From Actinoplanes regularis (GTDB lineage Bacteria; Actinomycetota; Actinomycetes; Mycobacteriales; Micromonosporaceae), in NCBI RefSeq assembly GCF_900188005.1, contig NZ_FZNR01000002.1, forward strand, positions 682,001 to 746,000: 64,000 bases of DNA, in the 5' to 3' direction. Position 1 is the stretch's first letter, and every line of letters begins with the position of its first letter. Below, piece by piece: positions 16,403-24,021 of this stretch. The position numbers and the translations under genes were made by a program. Under the pieces are notes generated by a model. The model searched no databases. It was not told the origin of the DNA and saw only the letters and a list, made by a program, of their open reading frames with translations.

Positions 16403-17200
16403 GTGACAGCGGGCGGTGCCCGTCGCGGGCGACGGGACAACGGACTCGACGCGACTGACTACGCGGTCGCGGGCGACGTGGACCCGCGGGTCGGGGAGCA
16501 CCTGCTCGACGTGCTGGCCGGTGACGGCATCGCGGCCTACCTGCAGCCCACCGCGGATCTGAACCCGGTGCTGCGGGCGACGACCCTGCCGGCCCGCCCG
16601 ATCGACCGGCTCTACGTGGACCGCGCCCACCTGGAGGCCGCCCAGGCGCACCTGCAGCAGGTGACCGACGGTCTGCCACCCACCCCGCCGGCCGAGCCCG
16701 CTCCGGCGCCCCGGCCGCAGGCCGAGGTGGACGCCGAGTGGGACAAGATCATCGCCGGCTTCCACACCACCGTCGATCCCGAGGTCACCCCCTGGCCGGA
16801 GGCCGAGGGCACCACCTCGGACGCCGAGCGCAGGGAGAAGGGCCGCCCGGTCGACGAGAACGGCCGCCCGCTGAACCGGCGGCGCACCGACCCTCCACCG
16901 GAGCCGGTCGTCTACCCGGTGCTGGACCCGTTCGGCTTCCCCGAGGTCGCGGAGGAGGACGAGCGGTACGTTCCGCCGCCACCCCCGCCCCTGCCGCACA
17001 TCTCGAAGTACGCGGTCGTCGGCGTGCTCGGCGTCATCCTCGGCTTCGTGCTCTTCCTCTTCCCGACGCTGATCCCGATCGACAGCTTCTTCGTGATGCT
17101 CTTCGGCTTCGCGGCGATCGTCGGCGGCGCGGCCACCCTGGTCTGGCGATTGCGGTCGGGTGACGACGACGATGAGTTCGACGACGGCGCAGTGGTCTAA
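16403..17200 (+). CDS. Hypothetical membrane protein with DUF308-like C-terminal helices
   Basis: A 265-aa protein. The N-terminal ~80 residues resemble a small alpha/beta domain (V-G-E-H-L-L-D-V-L, R-P-I-D-R-L-Y-V-D) of the kind found in DUF2007-like proteins. A Pro-rich acidic linker (residues about 90-205, ending in a run of Pro) follows, then two membrane helices (about 210-232 and 236-256) and an acidic tail. Conserved in Micromonosporaceae as far as I recall; function unknown. The GTG start is the most likely, but the frame is open upstream. Confidence 0.65.
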   Translation: MTAGGARRGRRDNGLDATDYAVAGDVDPRVGEHLLDVLAGDGIAAYLQPTADLNPVLRATTLPARPIDRLYVDRAHLEAAQAHLQQVTDGLPPTPPAEPAPAPRPQAEVDAEWDKIIAGFHTTVDPEVTPWPEAEGTTSDAERREKGRPVDENGRPLNRRRTDPPPEPVVYPVLDPFGFPEVAEEDERYVPPPPPPLPHISKYAVVGVLGVILGFVLFLFPTLIPIDSFFVMLFGFAAIVGGAATLVWRLRSGDDDDEFDDGAVV

Positions 17201-17235
17201 AGCGGTCACATCGACAAACTTGGGTGCCCTGACGG

Positions 17236-17241
17236 TAACCT
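17236..17241 (+). promoter_or_regulatory. -10 element (TAACCT), leaderless otsA
   Basis: TAACCT ends 6 nt before the ATG at 17248; no Shine-Dalgarno is present. TCGACA about 19 nt further upstream may be the -35. Confidence 0.45.
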
Positions 17242-17247
17242 ACCGTA

Positions 17248-18657
17248 ATGCGTCAGAGTTCACTCGTCGTCGTCTCCAACCGCCTGCCCCTGGATGACAG
17301 CGCCGCCCGGGACGGCGCCTGCGAGTGGCGCCGCAGCCCAGGCGGGTTGAGCGGGGCCCTGCACTCGATCCTGCAACAGACCCCGGCCACCTGGATCGGC
17401 TGGGCCGGCGAGATGGACCTGGCGCCGCGGCTGCCCGACCTCGGCAGCGTGCGATTGCGGTCCGTAGCGCTCTCCGCCGAGGAACAGCACGGTTACTACG
17501 AAGGGTTCGCCAACTCCACGCTCTGGCCGCTCTACCACGACGCGGTGCAGCAGCCGGTCTTCCAGCGGGAGTGGTGGGACACCTACCGGTCGGTCAACCA
17601 GCGGTTCGCCGAGGCCGCCGCCGAGGTGGCCGGCAGGCACGCCGCGGTCTGGGTGCAGGACTACCACCTGCAGCTGGTCCCGACGATGCTCCGGGAGCTG
17701 CGACCGGACCTGCTGATCGGCTTCTTCATGCACGTGCCGTTCCCGCCGCCGGAGCTGTTCATGCAACTCCCCCGCCGGGTCGAGCTGGTGCACGGGATGC
17801 TCGGCGCGGACCTGATCGGCTTCCAGCGCGAGCAGGCCGGGCACAACCTGGCCCAGCTGGCGCGCAAGCTGCTGGGCGCCACCGCCACCAGCGACACGAT
17901 CGAGGTGGACGGGCGGACCGTGCGGACCGGGGCGTTCCCGGTCTCCATCGACGTCGACGAGATGCGTGCCCTGGCCACCCGGCCGGATGTGGTCCGCCAG
18001 GTCAAACAGCTGCGGCACGACCTGGGCGAGTCGAAGCGGGTGCTGCTCAGCGTGGACCGGCTGGACTACACCAAGGGGATCGAGCACCGCCTGACGGCGT
18101 ACCGGGAGTTGCTGCGTGACGGGCACGTGAAGGTCGGCGACACCGTGCTGGTGCAGGTGGCGGTGCCCAGCCGGGAACGGGTGGAGAGCTACCAGGACCT
18201 GCGGGACCGGATCGAGGGCGAGGTCGGCCGGATCAACGGCGAGTACGGGCGGGTCGGCGAGCCGGCCATCCACTACCTGAACCAGCCGTTCGACCGCTCC
18301 CAGCTGGCCGCCCTCTACCGGACCGCGGACGTGATGGTGGTGACCCCGCTGCGGGACGGGATGAACCTGGTCGCCAAGGAGTTCGTGGCGGCCCGGGAGG
18401 ACGGCTCGGGGGCGCTGGTGCTCAGCGAGTTCGCCGGGGCGGCCGCCGAGCTGTCGCAGGCCTTCCTGGTGAATCCGCACGACCTGGACGGGCTGAAGCA
18501 GACCCTGCTGCGGGCCCTGGAGGCCGAACCCGCCGATCTCGCGGCCCGGATGAGCGCGATGCGGCGGCACATCGCCGAGCACGACATCCTGGCCTGGGCC
18601 CGCGCCTACCTGACCGCGCTCGACCACACCGGGCGGCTGGCCCGGCAGCTGGGCTAG
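17248..18657 (+). CDS. otsA: Trehalose-6-phosphate synthase
   Basis: A 469-aa GT20 retaining glycosyltransferase that joins a nucleotide-activated glucose to glucose 6-phosphate. V-V-S-N-R-L-P at residues 8-14, W-x-G-W near 46, W-V-Q-D-Y-H-L near 132, and the donor-site motifs [10 protein letters not shown] and [11 protein letters not shown] are all intact. The single-domain length excludes an OtsA-OtsB fusion; no otsB phosphatase is in the window. Monocistronic, with a hairpin terminator immediately after the stop. Trehalose made this way protects against osmotic and desiccation stress. Confidence 0.95.
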   Translation: MRQSSLVVVSNRLPLDDSAARDGACEWRRSPGGLSGALHSILQQTPATWIGWAGEMDLAPRLPDLGSVRLRSVALSAEEQHGYYEGFANSTLWPLYHDAVQQPVFQREWWDTYRSVNQRFAEAAAEVAGRHAAVWVQDYHLQLVPTMLRELRPDLLIGFFMHVPFPPPELFMQLPRRVELVHGMLGADLIGFQREQAGHNLAQLARKLLGATATSDTIEVDGRTVRTGAFPVSIDVDEMRALATRPDVVRQVKQLRHDLGESKRVLLSVDRLDYTKGIEHRLTAYRELLRDGHVKVGDTVLVQVAVPSRERVESYQDLRDRIEGEVGRINGEYGRVGEPAIHYLNQPFDRSQLAALYRTADVMVVTPLRDGMNLVAKEFVAAREDGSGALVLSEFAGAAAELSQAFLVNPHDLDGLKQTLLRALEAEPADLAARMSAMRRHIAEHDILAWARAYLTALDHTGRLARQLG

Positions 18658-18705
18658 AGCGGCTCGGCTTTCGCTGGAACGGCTCGGCTTTCGCTGGAGC
18701 CGCTC
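18657..18705. terminator. Bidirectional hairpin with internal direct repeat
   Basis: GAGCGGCTC and GAGCCGCTC pair and enclose two copies of an 18-nt unit (GGCTCGGCTTTCGCTGGA) spaced 20 nt apart. It lies between the convergent otsA and hydrolase-fold genes. Confidence 0.6.
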
Positions 18706-18709
18706 GACG

Positions 18710-19480
18710 CTAGAGCTGTTTGGTCAGCCAGTCGACAATGGCGTCGATCGGCTCGGCCCAGCTCTCCTCCAGCATCAGGTCGTGACCCATTCCGGGGAAG
18801 AGCAGCGGGGCACCGCCGTAGGCCGCCGCGGCCCGGTCCAGGGCCTTGCGGGCCACCACCCGGTCGTCCGGGCTGCCCACCACCAGGACCGGCGGCGCGC
18901 CGACCGGCCGCGGCCGGGCGAACCGGCGGATCAGCTCGGCGCGCGGCTCCGGCGCGATCCGGCTCAGGTATTCGGACGCCCGCTCGGCCGGGAGGGCGGA
19001 GCCGAACAGCTGCCGGGCGGAGAGCCGCAGCCGGCCGCCGAAGAGGGCGGGCAGCGCACCGGCCGGATTGGCCCGCAGCGCCGACCCGAGCGCGGCCCAG
19101 CCGTCCAGCACCGGCGCCACCAGCACCGCCGCGCGGGCCGGATAGCGGCTCAGGGCGTGAGCCACCACGAGGGCGCCCACCCCGTGCCCGATCAGCACCG
19201 CCTGGCGCGGCAGCGCGGCGGCGGTCTGCACCACGTCGTGCACCTGGGCACGCAGGTCACCGCCGGGGCGCGGGCTGAGCGTGTGCGCCGGGTAGCCGCG
19301 ACCGGCCGCGTGCGGCAGCCAGTGCTCGGCGAACGCCCAGGCACCATGGCCCAGGCCGGGCACGAACAGTACGGGCGGCCGGTTCTCGTCGTCCTCCGGC
19401 AGCAGCGCGGCCACCTCACGCTCGGCCGCCGGCACCGGATCGGTCCAGTCCTCGAAGCGCAGCAGATCAAAAGCGGTCAT
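18710..19480 (-). CDS. Alpha/beta-hydrolase-fold protein without the nucleophile
   Basis: A 256-aa alpha/beta-hydrolase fold protein. The oxyanion region F-V-P-G-L-G-H-G, the acid (G-S-P-D-D-R-V-V) and the histidine (G-M-G-H-D) are in place, but the nucleophile elbow reads G-H-G-V-G instead of G-x-S-x-G, so Ser is replaced by Gly. It is probably not a hydrolase; it could bind a ligand or catalyse a nucleophile-independent reaction. Its ATG overlaps the stop of the flavin monooxygenase gene (ATGA), so the two proteins are likely made together. Last gene of the six-gene operon. Confidence 0.8.
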   Translation of the reverse strand: MTAFDLLRFEDWTDPVPAAEREVAALLPEDDENRPPVLFVPGLGHGAWAFAEHWLPHAAGRGYPAHTLSPRPGGDLRAQVHDVVQTAAALPRQAVLIGHGVGALVVAHALSRYPARAAVLVAPVLDGWAALGSALRANPAGALPALFGGRLRLSARQLFGSALPAERASEYLSRIAPEPRAELIRRFARPRPVGAPPVLVVGSPDDRVVARKALDRAAAAYGGAPLLFPGMGHDLMLEESWAEPIDAIVDWLTKQL

Positions 19481-20820
19481 GAGGAGGGCTCCATCTGGTT
19501 AAGCAGGCTCTCCAGCGAGCGGAGGTAGTCGATGTGGTCGACCTCGAACCAGTGCCGTTCGGTCTTCACCACCCGCCGCCGCGACCAGGTCGCGAGCGGG
19601 CGGGCCGACTCCTTCTGCTGCACCGCGGCGGCCCGGGCCGGGTCGGACTGGCGCAGTCGCAGCCATCGAGCCGCCGCCACGCTCTGCCAGTGCGCCAGCG
19701 GGAAGACCCCGGAGTCCGGCTGCAGCAGGCCGATCACGACGAGCGTCGGGTTCCGCCGGGCGAAGGCGTGCAGGTGCAGGTCGGGACGGCCGTGCTCGTC
19801 GAGGTCCAGCAGCTCGGGGGCGAGGAACTCGAAGCGCGGCCGGTAACCGGTCGCGGTGATCACCAGGTCCGGCTCGATCCGGCGGCCGTCGGCCAGCTCG
19901 ACCGCGGGACCGTCGAAGGCCGTCACGTCCGGCACCGGGGTGATCCTGCCGTGGCCCAGGTAGTAGGACAGCTGGCTGTTGACGATCGGGTGGCTCTCGT
20001 ACGGCTGGTGGTCCGGCGCCGGCATCCCGAACCGGGTCAGGTCACCGGTGGTCATCCGGACCGTGCGGCGGTAGAGCCACTGCCGCAGGCGCAGCGGCAG
20101 CCGCCACTTGAGCAGGCGGTCGTTGACCTGGTCGGCGGGGCGGCCGAGGACGTACTTCGGCGCGTACCAGTAACCGCGCCGGGTCGAATGCCACACCTGG
20201 GTCGCCTGCTGGGCGGCCTCCACCGCGAGGTCACAGCCGGTGTTGCCGCCGCCGACCACGAGCACCTTGCGGCCGCGCAGCACCGCCGGGTCCTTGTAGG
20301 CCGCGGCGTGCATCACCCGGCCCCGGAACTCGCCGGGCAGCTCCGGTTTCCGCGGATCCCAGTTGTGCCCGTTCGCCACGATCACCGCGGCGTACCGCGA
20401 CGTGCGGGACGAGCCGCCACCGGTCGACTGCGTGGTCACCTCCCAGCCGCCGTCACCGGTCGGCACCGCCGAGACCACCTCGGTGCCGAACCAGATGTGC
20501 TCGCCCAGCCCGAAGTGCGCGGCGTACCGCTCCAGGTAGGACAGCACCTGGCTGTGGTGCGGATAGTCCGGCCAGGTGTCCGGCATCGGGAAGTCGGGGA
20601 ACTCGGTGAGTGGCCGCGACGAGATCAGGTGGGCGCCCGCATAGACCGGGCTGCGGTCGTGCCGCCAGTTCCAGGCGCCGCCCACAGCGGTCTCCCGCTC
20701 GTAGCAGTCGACCTTGAAGCCCAGCTCACGCAGGTTCTTTACGGCGGTCAGGCCGCTGGCGCCGGCGCCCACGACGCAGACGGCGTCGCGGCGGTCGCCG
20801 AGGTCCGGGGAGTCGTGCAC
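19477..20820 (-). CDS. Flavin-containing monooxygenase (FAD/NADPH)
   Basis: A 447-aa class B flavoprotein monooxygenase. The FAD motif G-A-G-A-S-G is near residue 20, the NADPH motif G-G-G-N-T-G near residue 190, and the family fingerprint F-x-G-x-x-x-H-x-x-x-Y is present as F-R-G-R-V-M-H-A-A-A-Y. Such enzymes oxygenate N, S or carbonyl groups of soft nucleophiles or ketones; the substrate is unknown. The GTG at 20820 has AGGA at a spacing of 7; longer starts overlap the upstream gene. Coupled to the nucleophile-less hydrolase-fold gene. Confidence 0.9.
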   Translation of the reverse strand: MHDSPDLGDRRDAVCVVGAGASGLTAVKNLRELGFKVDCYERETAVGGAWNWRHDRSPVYAGAHLISSRPLTEFPDFPMPDTWPDYPHHSQVLSYLERYAAHFGLGEHIWFGTEVVSAVPTGDGGWEVTTQSTGGGSSRTSRYAAVIVANGHNWDPRKPELPGEFRGRVMHAAAYKDPAVLRGRKVLVVGGGNTGCDLAVEAAQQATQVWHSTRRGYWYAPKYVLGRPADQVNDRLLKWRLPLRLRQWLYRRTVRMTTGDLTRFGMPAPDHQPYESHPIVNSQLSYYLGHGRITPVPDVTAFDGPAVELADGRRIEPDLVITATGYRPRFEFLAPELLDLDEHGRPDLHLHAFARRNPTLVVIGLLQPDSGVFPLAHWQSVAAARWLRLRQSDPARAAAVQQKESARPLATWSRRRVVKTERHWFEVDHIDYLRSLESLLNQMEPSS

Positions 20821-20845
20821 CCGGCGATCCTGCCAGACGTGAGCC

Positions 20846-21535
20846 TCAGTCGGAAGGGAGTGCCAGATCCACGAGAACCGGTAGATGATCACTCGCGGCG
20901 CGGGCCCGGTCGGACGAGATGATCTCGTACCGCTCGATCTCGATGCCGGGACTGACGAAGAGCCCGTCGATGCGTCGGCTGGGTGCCGCCGCCGGGTACG
21001 TCGGGTCGTCGTCGCGCGTGGTCAGCAGCCCGTCCTCGACGGTCCGCCAGGCGCCGCCGCCCGGGCCCTCGTTCAGATCGGCGGCCACGATCAGCGGGCC
21101 GTCCAGCTTGTTCAGCTCGGTCTTCCAGTGCATCGCCTGAGCCGGCCGCTCGGCCGGGTCGGTGGCCAGATGCGAGCCGGAGACGGTGAACGACGCCCCG
21201 CGCACCCGCCCACGGGCGAAGACCGCGCCGCGCATGTGCCGCCCCGGGGTCAGCGGGTAGCGCAGGCACCGGGTCTCGCTGACCGCCACCCGCAGGCCGA
21301 CCAGCAGCAGGTTGCCCAGCGCGGGCAGGCCACCGGCGGCCACCACCAGGCCGCACTCGCCGGCCAGGGTCGCGCACTTGCGCCGCCAGCCGAACCGGCG
21401 TGGTGCCTCCTGCACGACGAGGACGTCCGGGGCCAGTTCACGGACCAGGCCGACGAGCGCTGCCCGGTCGTCCTTCAACCCGTGAACGTTCCAGCTGAGC
21501 ACCCGCAGCGGCACCCCGGACATCCCCGCCCCCAT
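20846..21535 (-). CDS. Endonuclease/exonuclease/phosphatase family protein
   Basis: A 229-aa metal-dependent phosphoesterase of the DNase I-like fold. Signature motifs are S-W-N-V-H-G near residue 14, V-V-Q-E near 40 (catalytic Glu), A-A-D-L-N-E near 150, and S-D-H-L-P-V near the C-terminus. No signal peptide, so cytoplasmic. The substrate could be nucleic acid or an inositol/lipid phosphate. It starts 2 nt after the glucokinase stop and belongs to the same operon. Met5 is an alternative start. Confidence 0.85.
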   Translation of the reverse strand: MGAGMSGVPLRVLSWNVHGLKDDRAALVGLVRELAPDVLVVQEAPRRFGWRRKCATLAGECGLVVAAGGLPALGNLLLVGLRVAVSETRCLRYPLTPGRHMRGAVFARGRVRGASFTVSGSHLATDPAERPAQAMHWKTELNKLDGPLIVAADLNEGPGGGAWRTVEDGLLTTRDDDPTYPAAAPSRRIDGLFVSPGIEIERYEIISSDRARAASDHLPVLVDLALPSD

Positions 21536-21537
21536 GT

Positions 21538-22488
21538 TTACGCGCGCCGGGCCAGGTCGGCGGCGCCGACCACACCGGCCGTGTTGCCCATCTGGGCCGC
21601 GTGCACCTCCGCGACCGGGAAGCGGTTGCGCTGGGCGAGCTGATCCCGGTACGTCCGCTCGGCCGGCCCCATCAGCAGCGGGCCGGCGTCGACCACGCCG
21701 CCGCCGATCACCAGGATCTGCGGGTCGATGCTCTGCGCGAGATCCGCCAGCGCCACCCCGAGCCAGTAGCCGATCTGCGCGAACGCGTCCATCGCGACGC
21801 CGTCCCCGGCGCGGGCCGCCTCGGTGATCTGCTGTCCGCTGATCGCCAGCGGGTCGCCACCGGCGAGCGCCAGGAGTTTGGCGGCGCGCTCCGGCTCCTG
21901 CCGCGCGCCCGCTCGGGCGAACCGGACCAGGGCGTTGCCGCTCGCGTACTGCTCGATGCAGCCGAGCCGGCCGCAGCCGCAGGGGTGCCCGTCCGGCACC
22001 GACTGGATGTGGCCCAGCTCGGAGGCGACGCCGTTGGCGCCGCGCCAGAGCTTGCCGTTCAGCACGATGCCGCCGCCGATGCCGGTCCCTACGGTGATCA
22101 TCACCATCGAGTCGTCGGCGTGCTTGGCCACCCCGAAGCGGAACTCCGCCCAGGCGGCCACGTTCGCGTCGTTCTCCAGCACGGTCGGCAGGCCGACCGC
22201 CTTCGAGACGTAGTCACGCAGCGGCTCGTCGCGCCAGGCCAGGTTCGGCGCGAACAGCACGGTCGAACCGGCGGCGTCGATCCACGCCGCGGCACCGATC
22301 CCGATCGCGGTCGCCTCCGGGTACTGCGCCGCCAGTTCGGCGGCCACCTCGACGATCGTGTCCCGGGTGCCGGCCGGGTCCTCCGCCGGCGTCGGCCTGC
22401 GGTTCGACGCGAGCACGTTGCCGTGCTCGTCGACCACGCCACCGGCCACCTTGGTACCGCCGACGTCGATTCCGATGGTCAGCGTCAC
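21538..22488 (-). CDS. glk: ROK family glucokinase
   Basis: A 316-aa ATP-dependent glucokinase of the ROK family, which in actinomycetes also supports carbon catabolite repression. The phosphate loop D-V-G-G-T-K is at residues 8-13, E-N-D-A-N near 105, G-T-G-I-G-G-G near 130, and the zinc motif C-G-C-G-R-L-G-C-I-E near 170 with the H of E-L-G-H. The GTG start gives the family length. It is third in the operon SRPBCC-hypothetical-glk; in Streptomyces an uncharacterised gene (SCO2127) also precedes glkA. Confidence 0.93.
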   Translation of the reverse strand: MTLTIGIDVGGTKVAGGVVDEHGNVLASNRRPTPAEDPAGTRDTIVEVAAELAAQYPEATAIGIGAAAWIDAAGSTVLFAPNLAWRDEPLRDYVSKAVGLPTVLENDANVAAWAEFRFGVAKHADDSMVMITVGTGIGGGIVLNGKLWRGANGVASELGHIQSVPDGHPCGCGRLGCIEQYASGNALVRFARAGARQEPERAAKLLALAGGDPLAISGQQITEAARAGDGVAMDAFAQIGYWLGVALADLAQSIDPQILVIGGGVVDAGPLLMGPAERTYRDQLAQRNRFPVAEVHAAQMGNTAGVVGAADLARRA

Positions 22489-22504
22489 GCTGCCCGTCCC
22501 CTCT

Positions 22505-23452
22505 TCACATCGCGTCGCCGTCGTGGGCGCCGTCGCCCGTCGCGGCGTCGCGATCCTCGGGCGCCGAGGCGCCCCGCACATGATCCACGCTACGGGTCCC
22601 GGCCGGGTCGCTCGCGGCCGCCTCCGCGGTGGCCACGGACCAGACGTCGGCACCCGGCCACACACGCCCACCTGGGACGTTTCCGGACACCCCGGCGTGC
22701 TCCACGCCCGCCGCCTCCGCCTCGGGCCGCCCACCCTGCTCGGGCACGGCGCGTTTCCGGGCCGAGGTGCGACGGGCGTCGGCGACCGCCTTGGCCACGG
22801 CCTGCTCGGCGGCGCGGGCCCGGGCCCGGGCCGCGTCGGCCTCGCGGGCGCTCTCCGCCGTCGCCGCCGCCCACGGGTCCGCCTCCGGGTCGGGCGCGCC
22901 GGCACCGGGCTCGGCGGGAGCCGGGGGCGGATCCGCCGCCCGGGTCGCCGCCGACCAGGCCTGATCGGGGCTCGGCGCGTGGCGGGCCGCTCCCCCGCCG
23001 GCCGGTTTCGCGGACTGGCGGGGGCGGTCGCCCAGCACCGAGCCGGCGAGCGAGGAGAAGCCGCGCAGCACGCTCGCCGCGCCGGTGGCGATGTCCCCGG
23101 CCCCGGTGGCGACCTTGAAGACGGTCTCCGGGCTGGGATCGCGGACCGCGGCGATGGCCCGGCACACCGGGCAGACACAGCACTCGGCGCTGCCGGTCGC
23201 CCAGCCGGGCGGTGCGCTCTGCTGGGCGGTGCCGTCGCCGTGGCCCCGGGCCACGTCGTTGAGCATGCCGAAGAAGCCGTCGACCGCGTTACCGACGAAC
23301 GCCGCCGCCTCCGCGGCGGGGGCCTGCGTCGTACCGGAGGAATCGCCGGAATCGCGGCGACCCCGAGCAGCGGCGCCGGCGCCGGCCGACGCCGCCCTGG
23401 CGAGGATGGCGGCCACCAGCCGCTCCGCCTCCTCGCGTGCCGACCCGGCCAT
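22505..23452 (-). CDS. Hypothetical Ala-rich protein upstream of glk with a CxCxxC motif
   Basis: A 315-aa soluble, low-complexity protein. The first ~130 residues are best ordered: an N-terminal helix (E-E-A-E-R-L-V-A-A-I), a helix V-D-G-F-F-G-M-L-N-D-V, and C-C-V-C-P-V-C-R near residue 95, which may bind zinc. The C-terminal ~170 residues are Ala/Pro/Glu-rich and include a coiled-coil-like R-A-R-A-R-A-A-E-Q segment. The ATG at 23452 has GAGGGGG upstream. Its position directly before glk resembles that of SCO2127, reported to affect glucokinase expression in Streptomyces; homology is not established here. Confidence 0.65.
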   Translation of the reverse strand: MAGSAREEAERLVAAILARAASAGAGAAARGRRDSGDSSGTTQAPAAEAAAFVGNAVDGFFGMLNDVARGHGDGTAQQSAPPGWATGSAECCVCPVCRAIAAVRDPSPETVFKVATGAGDIATGAASVLRGFSSLAGSVLGDRPRQSAKPAGGGAARHAPSPDQAWSAATRAADPPPAPAEPGAGAPDPEADPWAAATAESAREADAARARARAAEQAVAKAVADARRTSARKRAVPEQGGRPEAEAAGVEHAGVSGNVPGGRVWPGADVWSVATAEAAASDPAGTRSVDHVRGASAPEDRDAATGDGAHDGDAM

Positions 23453-23477
23453 CCGTTCCCCCTCAACGCCCCCGCGG

Positions 23478-23930
23478 TCAGGCCGCGGGCAGGCTCTCCA
23501 CACGGCGCTTGAGCTCTTTCAGCGCCGTATCCATGATCATTTTTTCCGCCTTGCGGCGGAACATCCCGAGCATCCCGATGGTGAGTTCCACCGCCAGGGT
23601 GTACGTCACGGTAGTGCCGCCGTCCGCGGTCTCCACCAGGTCGTAGGAGCCCTCCTGGGACTTCTGCGCCTTGGAGGGGGCGACCAGGTGCCACTCGATC
23701 CGGGAGAGGTCGTCGGCGTACGCGTACTCCAACGTGTACTCGTCGGCCATCACGCCGGCGTCGATCCGGAAGGCGACCTGTGCGGCGTAGCCGTCCTCAT
23801 ACTCCTCGACGATCGTGACCTGCTTGATCGCCTCGGCCCACTCCGGATAGCTCGGGAAGTCGCAGATGACCGCGGCCACCCGAGCCAGGGGGGCAGCGAC
23901 CTGAATCGACTGGGTCGAGGTGTCCGCCAT
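23478..23930 (-). CDS. SRPBCC (START/Bet v1-like) family protein
   Basis: A 150-aa single-domain SRPBCC protein, a helix-grip fold with a hydrophobic ligand cavity. The pattern Q-V-A-A-P-L-A-R-V-A-A-V-I-C-D-F-P-S-Y-P-E-W at the N-terminus and the long C-terminal helix with R-R-K-A-E-K are typical of the polyketide cyclase/dehydrase group. It resembles mycobacterial TB16.3 (Rv2185c). First gene of the glk operon; leaderless promoter TAGCCT lies 7 nt before the ATG. Ligand unknown. Confidence 0.85.
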   Translation of the reverse strand: MADTSTQSIQVAAPLARVAAVICDFPSYPEWAEAIKQVTIVEEYEDGYAAQVAFRIDAGVMADEYTLEYAYADDLSRIEWHLVAPSKAQKSQEGSYDLVETADGGTTVTYTLAVELTIGMLGMFRRKAEKMIMDTALKELKRRVESLPAA

Positions 23931-23937
23931 GCACGGC

Positions 23938-23943
23938 AGGCTA
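23938..23943 (-). promoter_or_regulatory. -10 element (TAGCCT), leaderless SRPBCC/glk operon
   Basis: TAGCCT on the minus strand ends 7 nt before the ATG at 23930. The divergent kinase gene has its own -10 about 65 nt away. Confidence 0.5.
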
Positions 23944-24008
23944 CCCGCTGCGTACGACAAAGCGTGCCACCGCCCCGGCTTCGACGGGCCGATTCCCGCC
24001 ACTGCCGC

Positions 24009-24014
24009 TACCAT
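24009..24014 (+). promoter_or_regulatory. -10 element (TACCAT), leaderless histidine kinase gene
   Basis: TACCAT ends 7 nt before the GTG at 24022, which supports that start over an upstream ATG at 23920 that would overlap the divergent gene. Confidence 0.5.
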
Positions 24015-24021
24015 CCGTGAC

